Origin: Campylobacterales bacterium
Lineage (GTDB): Bacteria; Campylobacterota; Campylobacteria; Campylobacterales; Sulfurimonadaceae
Direction: 5' to 3'
Assembly: GCA_026390165.1 (NCBI GenBank)
Contig: JAPLGM010000018.1
Span: 124,001-188,000, forward strand
Length of the DNA: 64,000 nt
Notes under the pieces: model-generated
The model's input: only the letters and a program-made list of their open reading frames with translations
The model's database searches: none
Told to the model about the DNA's origin: nothing
Translations under genes and position numbers: made by a program
Shown: piece after piece, positions 1 through 7,765 of the stretch
Numbering within the stretch: the first letter of the stretch is position 1
Layout: each line of letters starts with the position of its first letter

Positions 1-2
1 GT

Positions 3-461
3 TATGAAAAAAGTGCGCAAGTCTTCGATAAAAATACCCTTGATAAACTCAAAATGGAGTTGGATACAAAACTCTCTCAACGTGAACGCTCACGTCTTGG
101 GGTTGCCCTTTATCAACAAAAGCTTTCAAAAATGGTTCTCTCCGCCCCATTTGCGGGAAGTATTGCTGAAAAAAATATTGAAACAGGGGATATGGTCAGT
201 GGTATGGGGGGAGCACCTCTTTTTAAACTCCTTAGCGATCAAACCAAACTTCTCATACAGTACGATTCAAAATTCAGTTCGCAAGTCAAAGTGGGGGATC
301 ATTTTTGTCTTGCTGTTGATGGACAAGCGACAGGAAAATGTTCAAAAATCACCAAAATATACCCTAGTGTCAATAGTAAAACGCGTCAAATGACAGCTGT
401 TGCCAGTGGCACCGCGCTCCGTCCCGGTACATTCGGTGACGGCTTTATTCAATCCAAATAG
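3..461 (+). CDS. RND efflux membrane fusion protein (HlyD/AcrA family), 5' end missing
   Basis: The reading frame is open from the left edge of the window, so this is the C-terminal ~152 residues of a larger protein. The visible part starts in a charged helical-hairpin segment, then shows a lipoyl-type half (LSAPFAGSIAEKNIETGDMV) and a beta-barrel-like tail ending at a TAG stop. Such proteins bridge the inner-membrane RND pump and an outer-membrane channel. The stop lies 9 bp before the start of an RND permease, so the two form an operon and presumably one tripartite pump. The substrate cannot be told from the sequence. An ATG at 54 is internal to the lipoyl/hairpin region and is not the start. 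Confidence 0.85.
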   Translation, partial: YEKSAQVFDKNTLDKLKMELDTKLSQRERSRLGVALYQQKLSKMVLSAPFAGSIAEKNIETGDMVSGMGGAPLFKLLSDQTKLLIQYDSKFSSQVKVGDHFCLAVDGQATGKCSKITKIYPSVNSKTRQMTAVASGTALRPGTFGDGFIQSK

Positions 462-470
462 GGATATGTA

Positions 471-3400
471 ATGTACAAATTTGCCATCCTTCGCCCTATT
501 ACAACCCTTATGTTCGCCCTCTCACTTATCTTCTTCGGGTTGGTTGAACGCTCTAGTATCCCCTCCGGACTCTATCCCAATGTTGACTTTCCGATCGTTA
601 TCGTCACCACAACCTACAAAGGAGCCAATGCTGACATTGTGGAGAGCAAAGTAAGCGACAAGATAGAAGAGGCTATAAGCGGTATTTCAGGGCTTGAAAC
701 ACTCAGTTCCGACAGCTCCAAAGGGGTAAGTGTCGTCGTTGCCCAGTTCAAACTCTCCAAAGAGCTTGATGAAGCGGTGAATGATGTTCGGGACAAAGTT
801 TCGAGTATTCAGCTCCCTAATGAAGTCGATAAACCCTCTGTCGATAAACACTCTCTTAACTCTGCCCCCGTTCTCACCCTCTTTTTAGCGGGAAGCGAAC
901 CCCAAAAGGTGATGAAACACGCCGATGAGATTTTAAAACCCCGTCTTCAGCAAATCGAAGGAGTCGGAGGGGTTACCATCGCAGGGTTACGTAAAAAACA
1001 GATCCTCATTACCCCTAATCCGTCATTGCTTTTGAAATACAATCTGACGCTAGGTGATATTACCCAAAAAATACGCTCCCAAAATATCCGTATGGATGGG
1101 GGAAAAACAATTACATCGACAAATGAAACCCAACTTTTAATCGATAATGACAGTAAAACCGTTGCAGACTTACGTACTTTACGTATCGCAGAGGGGTTAA
1201 CCCTAGGAGATGTTGCAACCGTGACCGATACCCTCGCACAAGAGAGAAGTTTCGCCGCCTTGGATGGAAAATCAGGTGTTTTGCTGATGGTCAAAAAGAT
1301 GACAGGAGCCAATGAGATCGCCATCGCCGATACCGTGCGTAAACAACTCCCGGCACTTCAAGCGTTAGAACCGTCGATGACGCTCACCCCACTTCAAGAT
1401 ACGACCCAATATATTCGCGATACGTTGAACGGTGTACAGTTTGACCTTGTGTTAGGCTCACTCCTTGCCTCTCTTGTTATCTTCTTGTTTTTACGAAATT
1501 TTACCCTCACTCTCATCGCTGCCGTTTCGCTCCCTGTCTCAATTTTTGGGGTATTTGCTATTATGGGGTGGAGTGGACAAACGTTCAACCTCCTCACCCT
1601 TACCGCCCTCACCCTCGCTATTGGGATTATCATCGACGATGCTATCGTTGTCATCGAAAACATCTTCAAACGGCTCGAAGCGGGACGAGATCGATTGAAT
1701 GCCGCGATAGAAGGGGTGAATGAAATACTCTTCTCCATCGTTGCCATTTCAGCCATGCTCCTTGCTGTTTTCGTCCCCGTTGCGAAAATGAGCGGTATCG
1801 TCGGACGCTTCTTCACCAGTTTCGGAGTGACGATTATCGCCGCAATCGTTGTATCCTTTATCATAGCAGTGACCCTCATCCCGATGATCGCCTCCCAAAT
1901 CGCCAAGGGGGAACATGGCCGTTTTTACCACCGTACAGAACCGTTTTTCATCCGTATGGAGGAGATTTACCGCACCCTCATTCACGGTGTACTCAAATAT
2001 AAAAAAACAACCCTTTTGAGTGCATTGGGTGTTTTCGTCATCTCTATCATCCTTTCAGGGACACTTGGGATGGTATTTATGCCCAAAGAGGACAAAAGCC
2101 AGTTTGATATTACCCTAAAAGCTCCTGCAGGAACGAGTATCCATGCGATGAAACACCTCTCCCTTGATGCGCAAAGCCGTATTGGAAAAATAAAAGAGGT
2201 CGAATATTGTACCCTCTACGTGGGACGAGGAACCGATCAAAAAGTAAACGAATCCGCCCTCTACGTCCGCCTCAAACCTCTCGATCAACGCACTCGAAGC
2301 CAAAGCGATGTTATGAAAGAGACTCGAACCCTATTAGCTAGGGTTAAAGGGCTCACGATGAGCAGTGTCACCGAAGTAAACGATATTGCCGGCTATGAAA
2401 TCAATACCCCCTATCAAGTAATCCTCAAAGCCCAAAATGCCGATCAAGCAGAAGCCTCTGCCCAAAAGCTGATGAAACTTCTCAAAAGTATTGAAGGGAC
2501 AACCGATGTTCAAAGCAATATTCAGCCCAAAGCACCACAGCTAAGTATCACTATCCTCACCCAAAATGCCGCACGTCTTGGGGTTAATGTCGATGAGATT
2601 GCGCGCAATATCGCCAGTGCCTATTCAGGAGAGGGAACCATCACCTTTATCCGTGAACGGGGGAAAGAGTACGATGTGGTCATGCGGTTAGAGGATAAAA
2701 AACGTCAAACTATCGACACCCTCAACGCTCTGAGTGTTCGGACAGCGTCAGGAAATACGGTACTTCTCTCCTCCGTCATCTCGATTTCATCATCTCTGGC
2801 TCCCACAACGATCAAACGCTTCGACCGACTTAAAAAAGTAATCGTCGGAGCGGATATCACCAAAGCCATGCCGCTGGACAAACTCGTTAAAATCGTCAAT
2901 GAACGTCAAAATGAATGGTTGGATAAAGGGGTAGCATTTGAACTTGACGGCGATGCCAAACATATGCAAGAGAGTAATGAAGCGTTCGGTATGGCGATCG
3001 GTGCCGCACTCGTGATGATCTATCTTATCCTCGCCGCCTTGTACGAATCACCTCTGCAACCGCTCATCATTATGAGTGCACTACCTCTGAGCTTTACGGG
3101 GGCATTTATCGGTTTGTGGGCGGCTGGGATGAATATGTCCCTCTTTAGTATGATGGGGCTGATGCTCCTCTTGGGTCTTGTGGGAAAAAACTCCACCCTT
3201 GTCGTTGATGCAGCGAACAAACTCCAAGAAGCAGGAAAACCGCTCGATGAGGCGATCATAGAAGCGGGTGTTTCGCGTCTGCGCCCTATTCTCATGACCA
3301 CTACGGCGATGTGCTTCGGGATGTTGCCACTGGCTCTCTCGGTCGGGGAAGGGTCAGGGGTCAAAGGCCCGATGGGGGTCGCCGTCATCTGCGGACTGCT

Positions 3401-3509
3401 CCTCTCGACGCTTACTAGCCTCCTCGTCGTTCCAGCATTGTATAAAGCCCTAGCACCGCTGGATGCGAAGCTTCGTAAGCTTTATAGGATACAAAAAAGT
3501 GTACAATAA
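471..3509 (+). CDS. RND efflux permease, HAE-1 type
   Basis: 1012 residues, normal length for the RND superfamily. There is an N-terminal membrane helix, a periplasmic porter domain starting around PNVDFPIVIVTTTYKGA, a first helix bundle around residues 320-480, a second porter domain and a second bundle from about 840. The fourth helix of the first bundle carries IDDAIVVIEN. The adjacent Asp pair matches the proton-relay pair of AcrB-like (HAE) pumps and differs from the D-x5-D-x6-E pattern of metal pumps. It should export organic compounds using the proton gradient, together with the upstream fusion protein. No outer-membrane channel gene follows, so a TolC-type partner must come from elsewhere, possibly one of those at 36.6-39.2 kb. 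Confidence 0.92.
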   Translation: MYKFAILRPITTLMFALSLIFFGLVERSSIPSGLYPNVDFPIVIVTTTYKGANADIVESKVSDKIEEAISGISGLETLSSDSSKGVSVVVAQFKLSKELDEAVNDVRDKVSSIQLPNEVDKPSVDKHSLNSAPVLTLFLAGSEPQKVMKHADEILKPRLQQIEGVGGVTIAGLRKKQILITPNPSLLLKYNLTLGDITQKIRSQNIRMDGGKTITSTNETQLLIDNDSKTVADLRTLRIAEGLTLGDVATVTDTLAQERSFAALDGKSGVLLMVKKMTGANEIAIADTVRKQLPALQALEPSMTLTPLQDTTQYIRDTLNGVQFDLVLGSLLASLVIFLFLRNFTLTLIAAVSLPVSIFGVFAIMGWSGQTFNLLTLTALTLAIGIIIDDAIVVIENIFKRLEAGRDRLNAAIEGVNEILFSIVAISAMLLAVFVPVAKMSGIVGRFFTSFGVTIIAAIVVSFIIAVTLIPMIASQIAKGEHGRFYHRTEPFFIRMEEIYRTLIHGVLKYKKTTLLSALGVFVISIILSGTLGMVFMPKEDKSQFDITLKAPAGTSIHAMKHLSLDAQSRIGKIKEVEYCTLYVGRGTDQKVNESALYVRLKPLDQRTRSQSDVMKETRTLLARVKGLTMSSVTEVNDIAGYEINTPYQVILKAQNADQAEASAQKLMKLLKSIEGTTDVQSNIQPKAPQLSITILTQNAARLGVNVDEIARNIASAYSGEGTITFIRERGKEYDVVMRLEDKKRQTIDTLNALSVRTASGNTVLLSSVISISSSLAPTTIKRFDRLKKVIVGADITKAMPLDKLVKIVNERQNEWLDKGVAFELDGDAKHMQESNEAFGMAIGAALVMIYLILAALYESPLQPLIIMSALPLSFTGAFIGLWAAGMNMSLFSMMGLMLLLGLVGKNSTLVVDAANKLQEAGKPLDEAIIEAGVSRLRPILMTTTAMCFGMLPLALSVGEGSGVKGPMGVAVICGLLLSTLTSLLVVPALYKALAPLDAKLRKLYRIQKSVQ

Positions 3510-3542
3510 GGGCACTTTTTTACCGAAACAAGGGGCTTGAAT

Positions 3543-4496
3543 ATGGGTGAACATTTTATCAAAAATATCGAAATTAGAAATTTTAAATGTTTTGAGAATT
3601 TCACCGCTGAAGGTTTTGGACGAGTTAATCTCATTGGTGGAAAAAATAATGTGGGGAAGACGGCTTTTATGGAGGCGGTTTATGTGAATGTTTATGCACA
3701 AGATATTAAACGTTTTATTTTTTCTCTACATACCATTAAATATATGCGGGAAAATCTCAATATTTTAGAAAATAATTCAAATTATAATACTAAAAAATTT
3801 GTAGAACAGAGCAATAATATTCTTGTTACCTCCAATAAAAATCATACTTATTTTAAGATTAATGAACATGAAGGAGTCAAAAAATATCATTTTGAATTCA
3901 ATCAACAGAGCATTGAGGTCAATGCCAATGAATTCTCATTCGAGCTTAATTTAATAGCAAACATTGTATTTATCGATAATTTTGGATTTGATAATACTCA
4001 AATTAAAAATGGCTATCTCTCAGTTCAAAAAAAAGACCAAGAGCAGTTTCTCAACAATATTTTAAATAAATTTGATAATAGAATCGAAAAATTTATCGCT
4101 GGTGATGTACCTCAGTGTCGACTCAATGGTGAATGGCTTGACCTTACCGAGCTAGGAGATGGTGCTAGGCATTTGGTCTCTATCGTCACTTCACTGTTTC
4201 AATGCGAAAATAGTTATCTTTTCATAGATGAGCTTGATAATGGGATCCACTACACCCAACTTGATGAACTGTGGGAAATTATTTTAAAAGTCTCCAAAGA
4301 ACAAAACGTCCAAGTTTTCGCGACGACCCACTCCAAAGAGTGTATCGAATCGTATGCACGAGTGGCGAAGAAATTAGAAGATGAAGAAGTTACCTATATC
4401 AGAATGTCAAGATTAAAAGACGGTTCTCTTCATGCTGGTGTGAGAGATTACAATATGTTACAGTACGTCATTGATGATGAACATGAGGTGCGATAA
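3543..4496 (+). CDS. AAA family ATPase (AAA_15/OLD-like)
   Basis: 317 residues. Walker A is GGKNNVGKT near the N terminus. Walker B is YLFIDELDNG around residue 235, and a sensor-like FATTHS follows about 35 residues later. This is the split ABC-type ATPase seen in OLD and related nucleases and in many anti-phage ATPases. ATG at 3543 is preferred over an in-frame TTG at 3537 because AGGGG at about 3530 is well spaced for the ATG. The AT-rich, poly-Asn/Lys composition differs from the RND gene upstream. The stop overlaps the next gene's start (TAATG), so translation is coupled. Proteins of this kind are usually paired with a TOPRIM-type nuclease, and the partner here looks damaged. Confidence 0.8.
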   Translation: MGEHFIKNIEIRNFKCFENFTAEGFGRVNLIGGKNNVGKTAFMEAVYVNVYAQDIKRFIFSLHTIKYMRENLNILENNSNYNTKKFVEQSNNILVTSNKNHTYFKINEHEGVKKYHFEFNQQSIEVNANEFSFELNLIANIVFIDNFGFDNTQIKNGYLSVQKKDQEQFLNNILNKFDNRIEKFIAGDVPQCRLNGEWLDLTELGDGARHLVSIVTSLFQCENSYLFIDELDNGIHYTQLDELWEIILKVSKEQNVQVFATTHSKECIESYARVAKKLEDEEVTYIRMSRLKDGSLHAGVRDYNMLQYVIDDEHEVR

Positions 4497-4753
4497 TGGT
4501 TGCTATTTTACATGAAGGTAATAGCAAAAAAACAGCCGATAATGAATTATTGAAACTGATTATAAAAAATTTAGACTTAGATGAAAAAGAGTGTATCGAA
4601 ACATTTTTAGATTGCTCAAAGTTTAAATCAAAAGAGAACCATAAAGCAATTCTGAATCAAGTATATAAAATGGCTTATCCCAATGCACCGTTTAATTTTG
4701 CTCATCAAAACTTCACCACCCTCAAACAAAAACTTCAAGATTTATTCTCTTGA
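4496..4753 (+). CDS. Shrunken TOPRIM/DUF3226-like partner of the AAA ATPase
   Basis: 85 residues, translationally coupled to the ATPase by a one-base overlap. The first ~25 residues (MVAILHEGNSKKTADNELL) look like the first strand and conserved Glu of a TOPRIM/DUF3226 protein. The last ~50 (from CIETFLDCSKFKSKENH to the PFNFAHQNF...LKQKLQDLF end) look like the C terminus of that family, which usually runs to about 200 residues. The middle part, which would carry the DxD metal-binding motif, is absent without a frame break. I infer an in-frame internal deletion that leaves a protein unlikely to be catalytic. The alternative is a genuine small partner protein. The family assignment is from memory of the pattern and needs a profile search. 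Confidence 0.55.
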   Translation: MVAILHEGNSKKTADNELLKLIIKNLDLDEKECIETFLDCSKFKSKENHKAILNQVYKMAYPNAPFNFAHQNFTTLKQKLQDLFS

Positions 4754-5697
4754 AAACCTTCACAATCCAACCCCTCACCGACATTCTCAGCTACGCGCAC
4801 GCAACCCTCAAAGAATCCGACACGCTCATATTCGAAGTCCTCAATCCTGATATTTCAAGAGGAAGCTATGCAGGGGAGCACGTTACCATAGAAAATAAAA
4901 CCTATCTTTACCGAAGCTATAAAGCATGGAGTGATTTAGGGGAACTTCTCTTTTGCCGTATGCTCACACCGACGCCTTTATCTGATCATACTGTCGCTAT
5001 CACCTATGAGAAACTCGACCTCAGTGACTCATTTCATCACAGTGAGGAAAAAGAGGAGAAATACGGGACGGCTTCACGGTTTGCCGCACTCTGTAAAAAT
5101 GAAGAACCTGCTTTTCTATCTCCCTACTTACGCGCCTTGCGAAGCGTCAAGGTGGGAGAGAAAAAACGAATTCTTAATTTAGGGATTAATACGGGGGATG
5201 AATTTGATCTTATCCGTCAAATCCTCTCGTGCGAAGAATACGCCAAACTTGAACTCATTGGTATCGATCACTCAGAGAGTGCGATTAATCATGCACGAGA
5301 ACGATTTAGTGAGGGGAATGCGACGTTTTACGTCCATGACATCAACGATCTTAATACTCTTGATTTGGGACAATTTGATCTCATCATCACCATCGGTACC
5401 TTGCAAAGCAGTGGAATCGATTTTAAACCGTTTTTTATGTCACTCATTCAGAACTATTTAGCCAAAGAGGGTGCAGTAATTTTAGGTTTTCCGAACTGTC
5501 GATGGATGGGGGGAGAGATGATCTATGGAGCCAAAGCCCCAAATTACCCTTATTCGGAGATGTCGATAGTAGTGAAAGACATCTATTATTGTAAAAAATA
5601 TTTGCAACAAAAAAAGTTTCGAGTCACCCTTACAGGGAAAGATTATCTTTTTTTAACGGCAACGAAAATAAACCCAATTTTACGCTACAATGGTTAA
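4750..5697 (+). CDS. Class I SAM-dependent methyltransferase
   Basis: 315 residues, read from a TTG that overlaps the previous stop (TTGA). The Rossmann core begins near residue 135 with motif I ILNLGINTGDEF. An acidic strand end follows in LIGIDHSESAI, which would bind the ribose hydroxyls, and then FDLIITIGTLQSS as the motif IV strand. The N-terminal ~130 residues are a separate domain I do not recognise. The substrate is unknown. It lies between the ATPase/TOPRIM pair and the chemosensory operon and is probably co-transcribed with the former. Confidence 0.75.
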   Translation: MKTFTIQPLTDILSYAHATLKESDTLIFEVLNPDISRGSYAGEHVTIENKTYLYRSYKAWSDLGELLFCRMLTPTPLSDHTVAITYEKLDLSDSFHHSEEKEEKYGTASRFAALCKNEEPAFLSPYLRALRSVKVGEKKRILNLGINTGDEFDLIRQILSCEEYAKLELIGIDHSESAINHARERFSEGNATFYVHDINDLNTLDLGQFDLIITIGTLQSSGIDFKPFFMSLIQNYLAKEGAVILGFPNCRWMGGEMIYGAKAPNYPYSEMSIVVKDIYYCKKYLQQKKFRVTLTGKDYLFLTATKINPILRYNG

Positions 5698-5731
5698 GAT
5701 TAAATTTTGCGGATCGGAATGATAAAGAAAT

Positions 5732-6598
5732 ATGATGCAAATTACCCGTTCGGATATAAAGTTAGTTCGTGAACTGAATCAAAAATTCTTTGGGAACAAT
5801 TTAGGGGATCAAAAAGAGCATTTGATCCTCAATCGGCTTAAAAAACTCTATCGCGGTCAATCCACTTTCAAAAATTTAAGTGATATGCTTGATGCTGTTG
5901 CCCGTGGGGAATACGTTCAAGAGTTTATTAATGCTTTTACGACGAATAAAACCTCTTTTTTTCGTGAGGTTATCCATTTTGATGATCTTCGCAGTCGTGT
6001 TTTTCCGGAACACTTCTCCCATTCAACCGACATAAGAATCTATTCAAGCGCCTCTTCGACGGGTGAAGAGCCCTACTCTATTGCAATGACTTTCTTACAC
6101 TACCAAACGGCTCATTCAAAATCAATTAACGCATCTATCTATGCAACGGACATTGATACCGATGTTTTAGAAACAGCCAAAGCGGGAATCTATAACCATA
6201 TCGAAACCGATTCCCCTTTTCCAGTATGGATTCAACCACAGCACTATTTTCAACGCCGCATTATCAGTGATTATCAACACCCCCTCATCCGTGCCAATGA
6301 GACGATAAAAAAAATAACCAATTTCAAACAACACAATCTCCTTGATCATGAAAGCGCATTTGGGTCAATTCGTTTCGATGTTATCTTTTGCCGTAATGTC
6401 CTTATCTATTTCGATGCTCAAAACCAAGAGAAAGTGCTTCGCAAACTTTTTAATACCCTTAACATCGGGGGGACTCTCTATACAGGTCATTCCGAAACAC
6501 CGATCACCCTTTTCCCCTACATCGAAAAAATTGGCCCCTCCATCTTTAAAAAAATCAGTGAAATCGAACCGAGGAGTACACCATGTACCGTGTTCTAG
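5732..6598 (+). CDS. cheR: Chemoreceptor methyltransferase CheR (cluster 1)
   Basis: 288 residues. The N-terminal all-helical CheR domain is followed by the SAM-binding domain with SSASSTGEEPYSIA, YATDIDTDVLETA and FDVIFCRNVLIYFD, all hallmark CheR motifs. It methylates glutamates on the receptor's signalling helices, using S-adenosylmethionine, for adaptation. First gene of chemosensory cluster 1. It overlaps cheB by 16 bp, so the two opposing adaptation enzymes are coupled. Two consecutive ATGs (5732, 5735) are equally good starts. A TACAAT at about 5686 inside the preceding gene's end could be its -10, but this is weak. Confidence 0.93.
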   Translation: MMQITRSDIKLVRELNQKFFGNNLGDQKEHLILNRLKKLYRGQSTFKNLSDMLDAVARGEYVQEFINAFTTNKTSFFREVIHFDDLRSRVFPEHFSHSTDIRIYSSASSTGEEPYSIAMTFLHYQTAHSKSINASIYATDIDTDVLETAKAGIYNHIETDSPFPVWIQPQHYFQRRIISDYQHPLIRANETIKKITNFKQHNLLDHESAFGSIRFDVIFCRNVLIYFDAQNQEKVLRKLFNTLNIGGTLYTGHSETPITLFPYIEKIGPSIFKKISEIEPRSTPCTVF

Positions 6599-7647
6599 TT
6601 GTCGATGACTCCTATTTTTATCGTCAATTTTTGGAACAAATCATCAACTCTTTTGAGGAGTTTGAAGTGGTGGCCACTGCCGAGGATGCGTACGATGCAC
6701 GTGAAAAAATCAAGGAGTACAAACCTGATCTTGTTACCATTGACATTAATATGCCCAAAATGGACGGAATTGTTTTTTTACGAAATTTAATGCGTCTTCA
6801 CCCCATGCCCTCCTTTATCCTCTCTAGCGATCCCTCACGCGGCAAAGAGGCTTACGAAGACGGAGCATTGGGATTCGTTGAAAAAACACGGACGGGGGAG
6901 GATCCTCACGAGTTCATACAGCGACTTCACTCAATAATGCTCAATTTCACCTATCTTTATGATCGTTATCGCCAAAAGAATAATCGCCCCAATGCCGATG
7001 ATTCACAGCAAAAACTCTCCCCCGACGTTCTCCTTGCTTCCAAGCCCTCAAAAACGGGATATTATCCTGCCATCGCCATAGCCGCAAGCACGGGAGGGAT
7101 AGAGGCGATCAGCTCCATCGTCTCTGAGCTTCCCTCGAAGACTCCCCCTATCTTTATCGTTCAGCATATTCCCCATGGATTTGCCCACAGCTTTATTCAA
7201 CGTCTTTCCACTCTTACGGATCTCAATGTCGTTGAAGTGACCCAATCCCTCTCAATAGAACCCAACACCATCTATTTAGCAGGGGGTGAAAACCATCTTA
7301 TGGTCTCCCCTTCTGGAAAACCTTCCCATCAAGGTTTCATCACGGTTATTGAGGGACCTCGTATCAGTCGTCACCGTCCCAGTGCCGATATTTTATTTCG
7401 CTCCGTCAATAATACCTTTGGAAAAAATACCTTGGGGATTATTATGACAGGGATGGGGGATGATGGGGTCATCGGGATTGGGGAGCTTCATACCAATGGA
7501 GCGTGGACAATCGCGCAAGATGAAGAAACATCCATTGTATTTGGAATGCCCAAAAAAGCAATCGAAGCCAATGCGATTAGTGAAGTGCTCCCTCTTTGTG
7601 ATATTATTAGGAAAATACTCTATTTTTCCGTCACAAATCGTCACTAA
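6583..7647 (+). CDS. cheB: Chemotaxis methylesterase/deamidase CheB (cluster 1)
   Basis: 354 residues. The receiver domain (1-125) has the phospho-acceptor at D54 in TIDINMPKMDG. A linker is followed by the esterase domain (~160-350) with catalytic S169 in AASTGG, H195 in QHIPHGF and the Asp in TGMGDDG (about 294). It removes methyl groups from receptors when phosphorylated by CheA. A clear GAGGAG lies 6 nt before the ATG. It sits between cheR and the receptor gene, whose product ends in a WESF tail that could tether both enzymes. Confidence 0.94.
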   Translation: MYRVLVVDDSYFYRQFLEQIINSFEEFEVVATAEDAYDAREKIKEYKPDLVTIDINMPKMDGIVFLRNLMRLHPMPSFILSSDPSRGKEAYEDGALGFVEKTRTGEDPHEFIQRLHSIMLNFTYLYDRYRQKNNRPNADDSQQKLSPDVLLASKPSKTGYYPAIAIAASTGGIEAISSIVSELPSKTPPIFIVQHIPHGFAHSFIQRLSTLTDLNVVEVTQSLSIEPNTIYLAGGENHLMVSPSGKPSHQGFITVIEGPRISRHRPSADILFRSVNNTFGKNTLGIIMTGMGDDGVIGIGELHTNGAWTIAQDEETSIVFGMPKKAIEANAISEVLPLCDIIRKILYFSVTNRH

Positions 7648-7677
7648 TTGTAAAAATTTGATCTATTTTACCCTTTT

Positions 7678-7710
7678 TGCGATCTATTTGCGATTTCATT
7701 ACAGTAGAAT
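7678..7710 (+). promoter_or_regulatory. Receptor promoter with 7-4-7 direct repeat (box D)
   Basis: Half-sites TGCGATC (7678-7684) and TGCGATT (7689-7695) have an 11-bp period. Nine nt later comes TAGAAT (7705-7710), one mismatch from TATAAT. The layout is identical to the boxes before the PAS/receptor pair (46.7 kb) and both receptors at 57.9 kb. It suggests activation of the receptor gene at 7766 by a PhoB/OmpR-type regulator, separate from any promoter ahead of cheR. Confidence 0.6.
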
Positions 7711-7765
7711 ACACTCTTAATTGTCATCACTGATATAAAATTAATGTTATAATAAAAGGTAACTT

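Noticed and set aside
1394..1906. Long antisense ORF inside the RND gene (170 codons), and similar ones inside other large genes
   Set aside because: These are by-products of codon use in the real gene on the other strand, with no ribosome sites or domain signatures.
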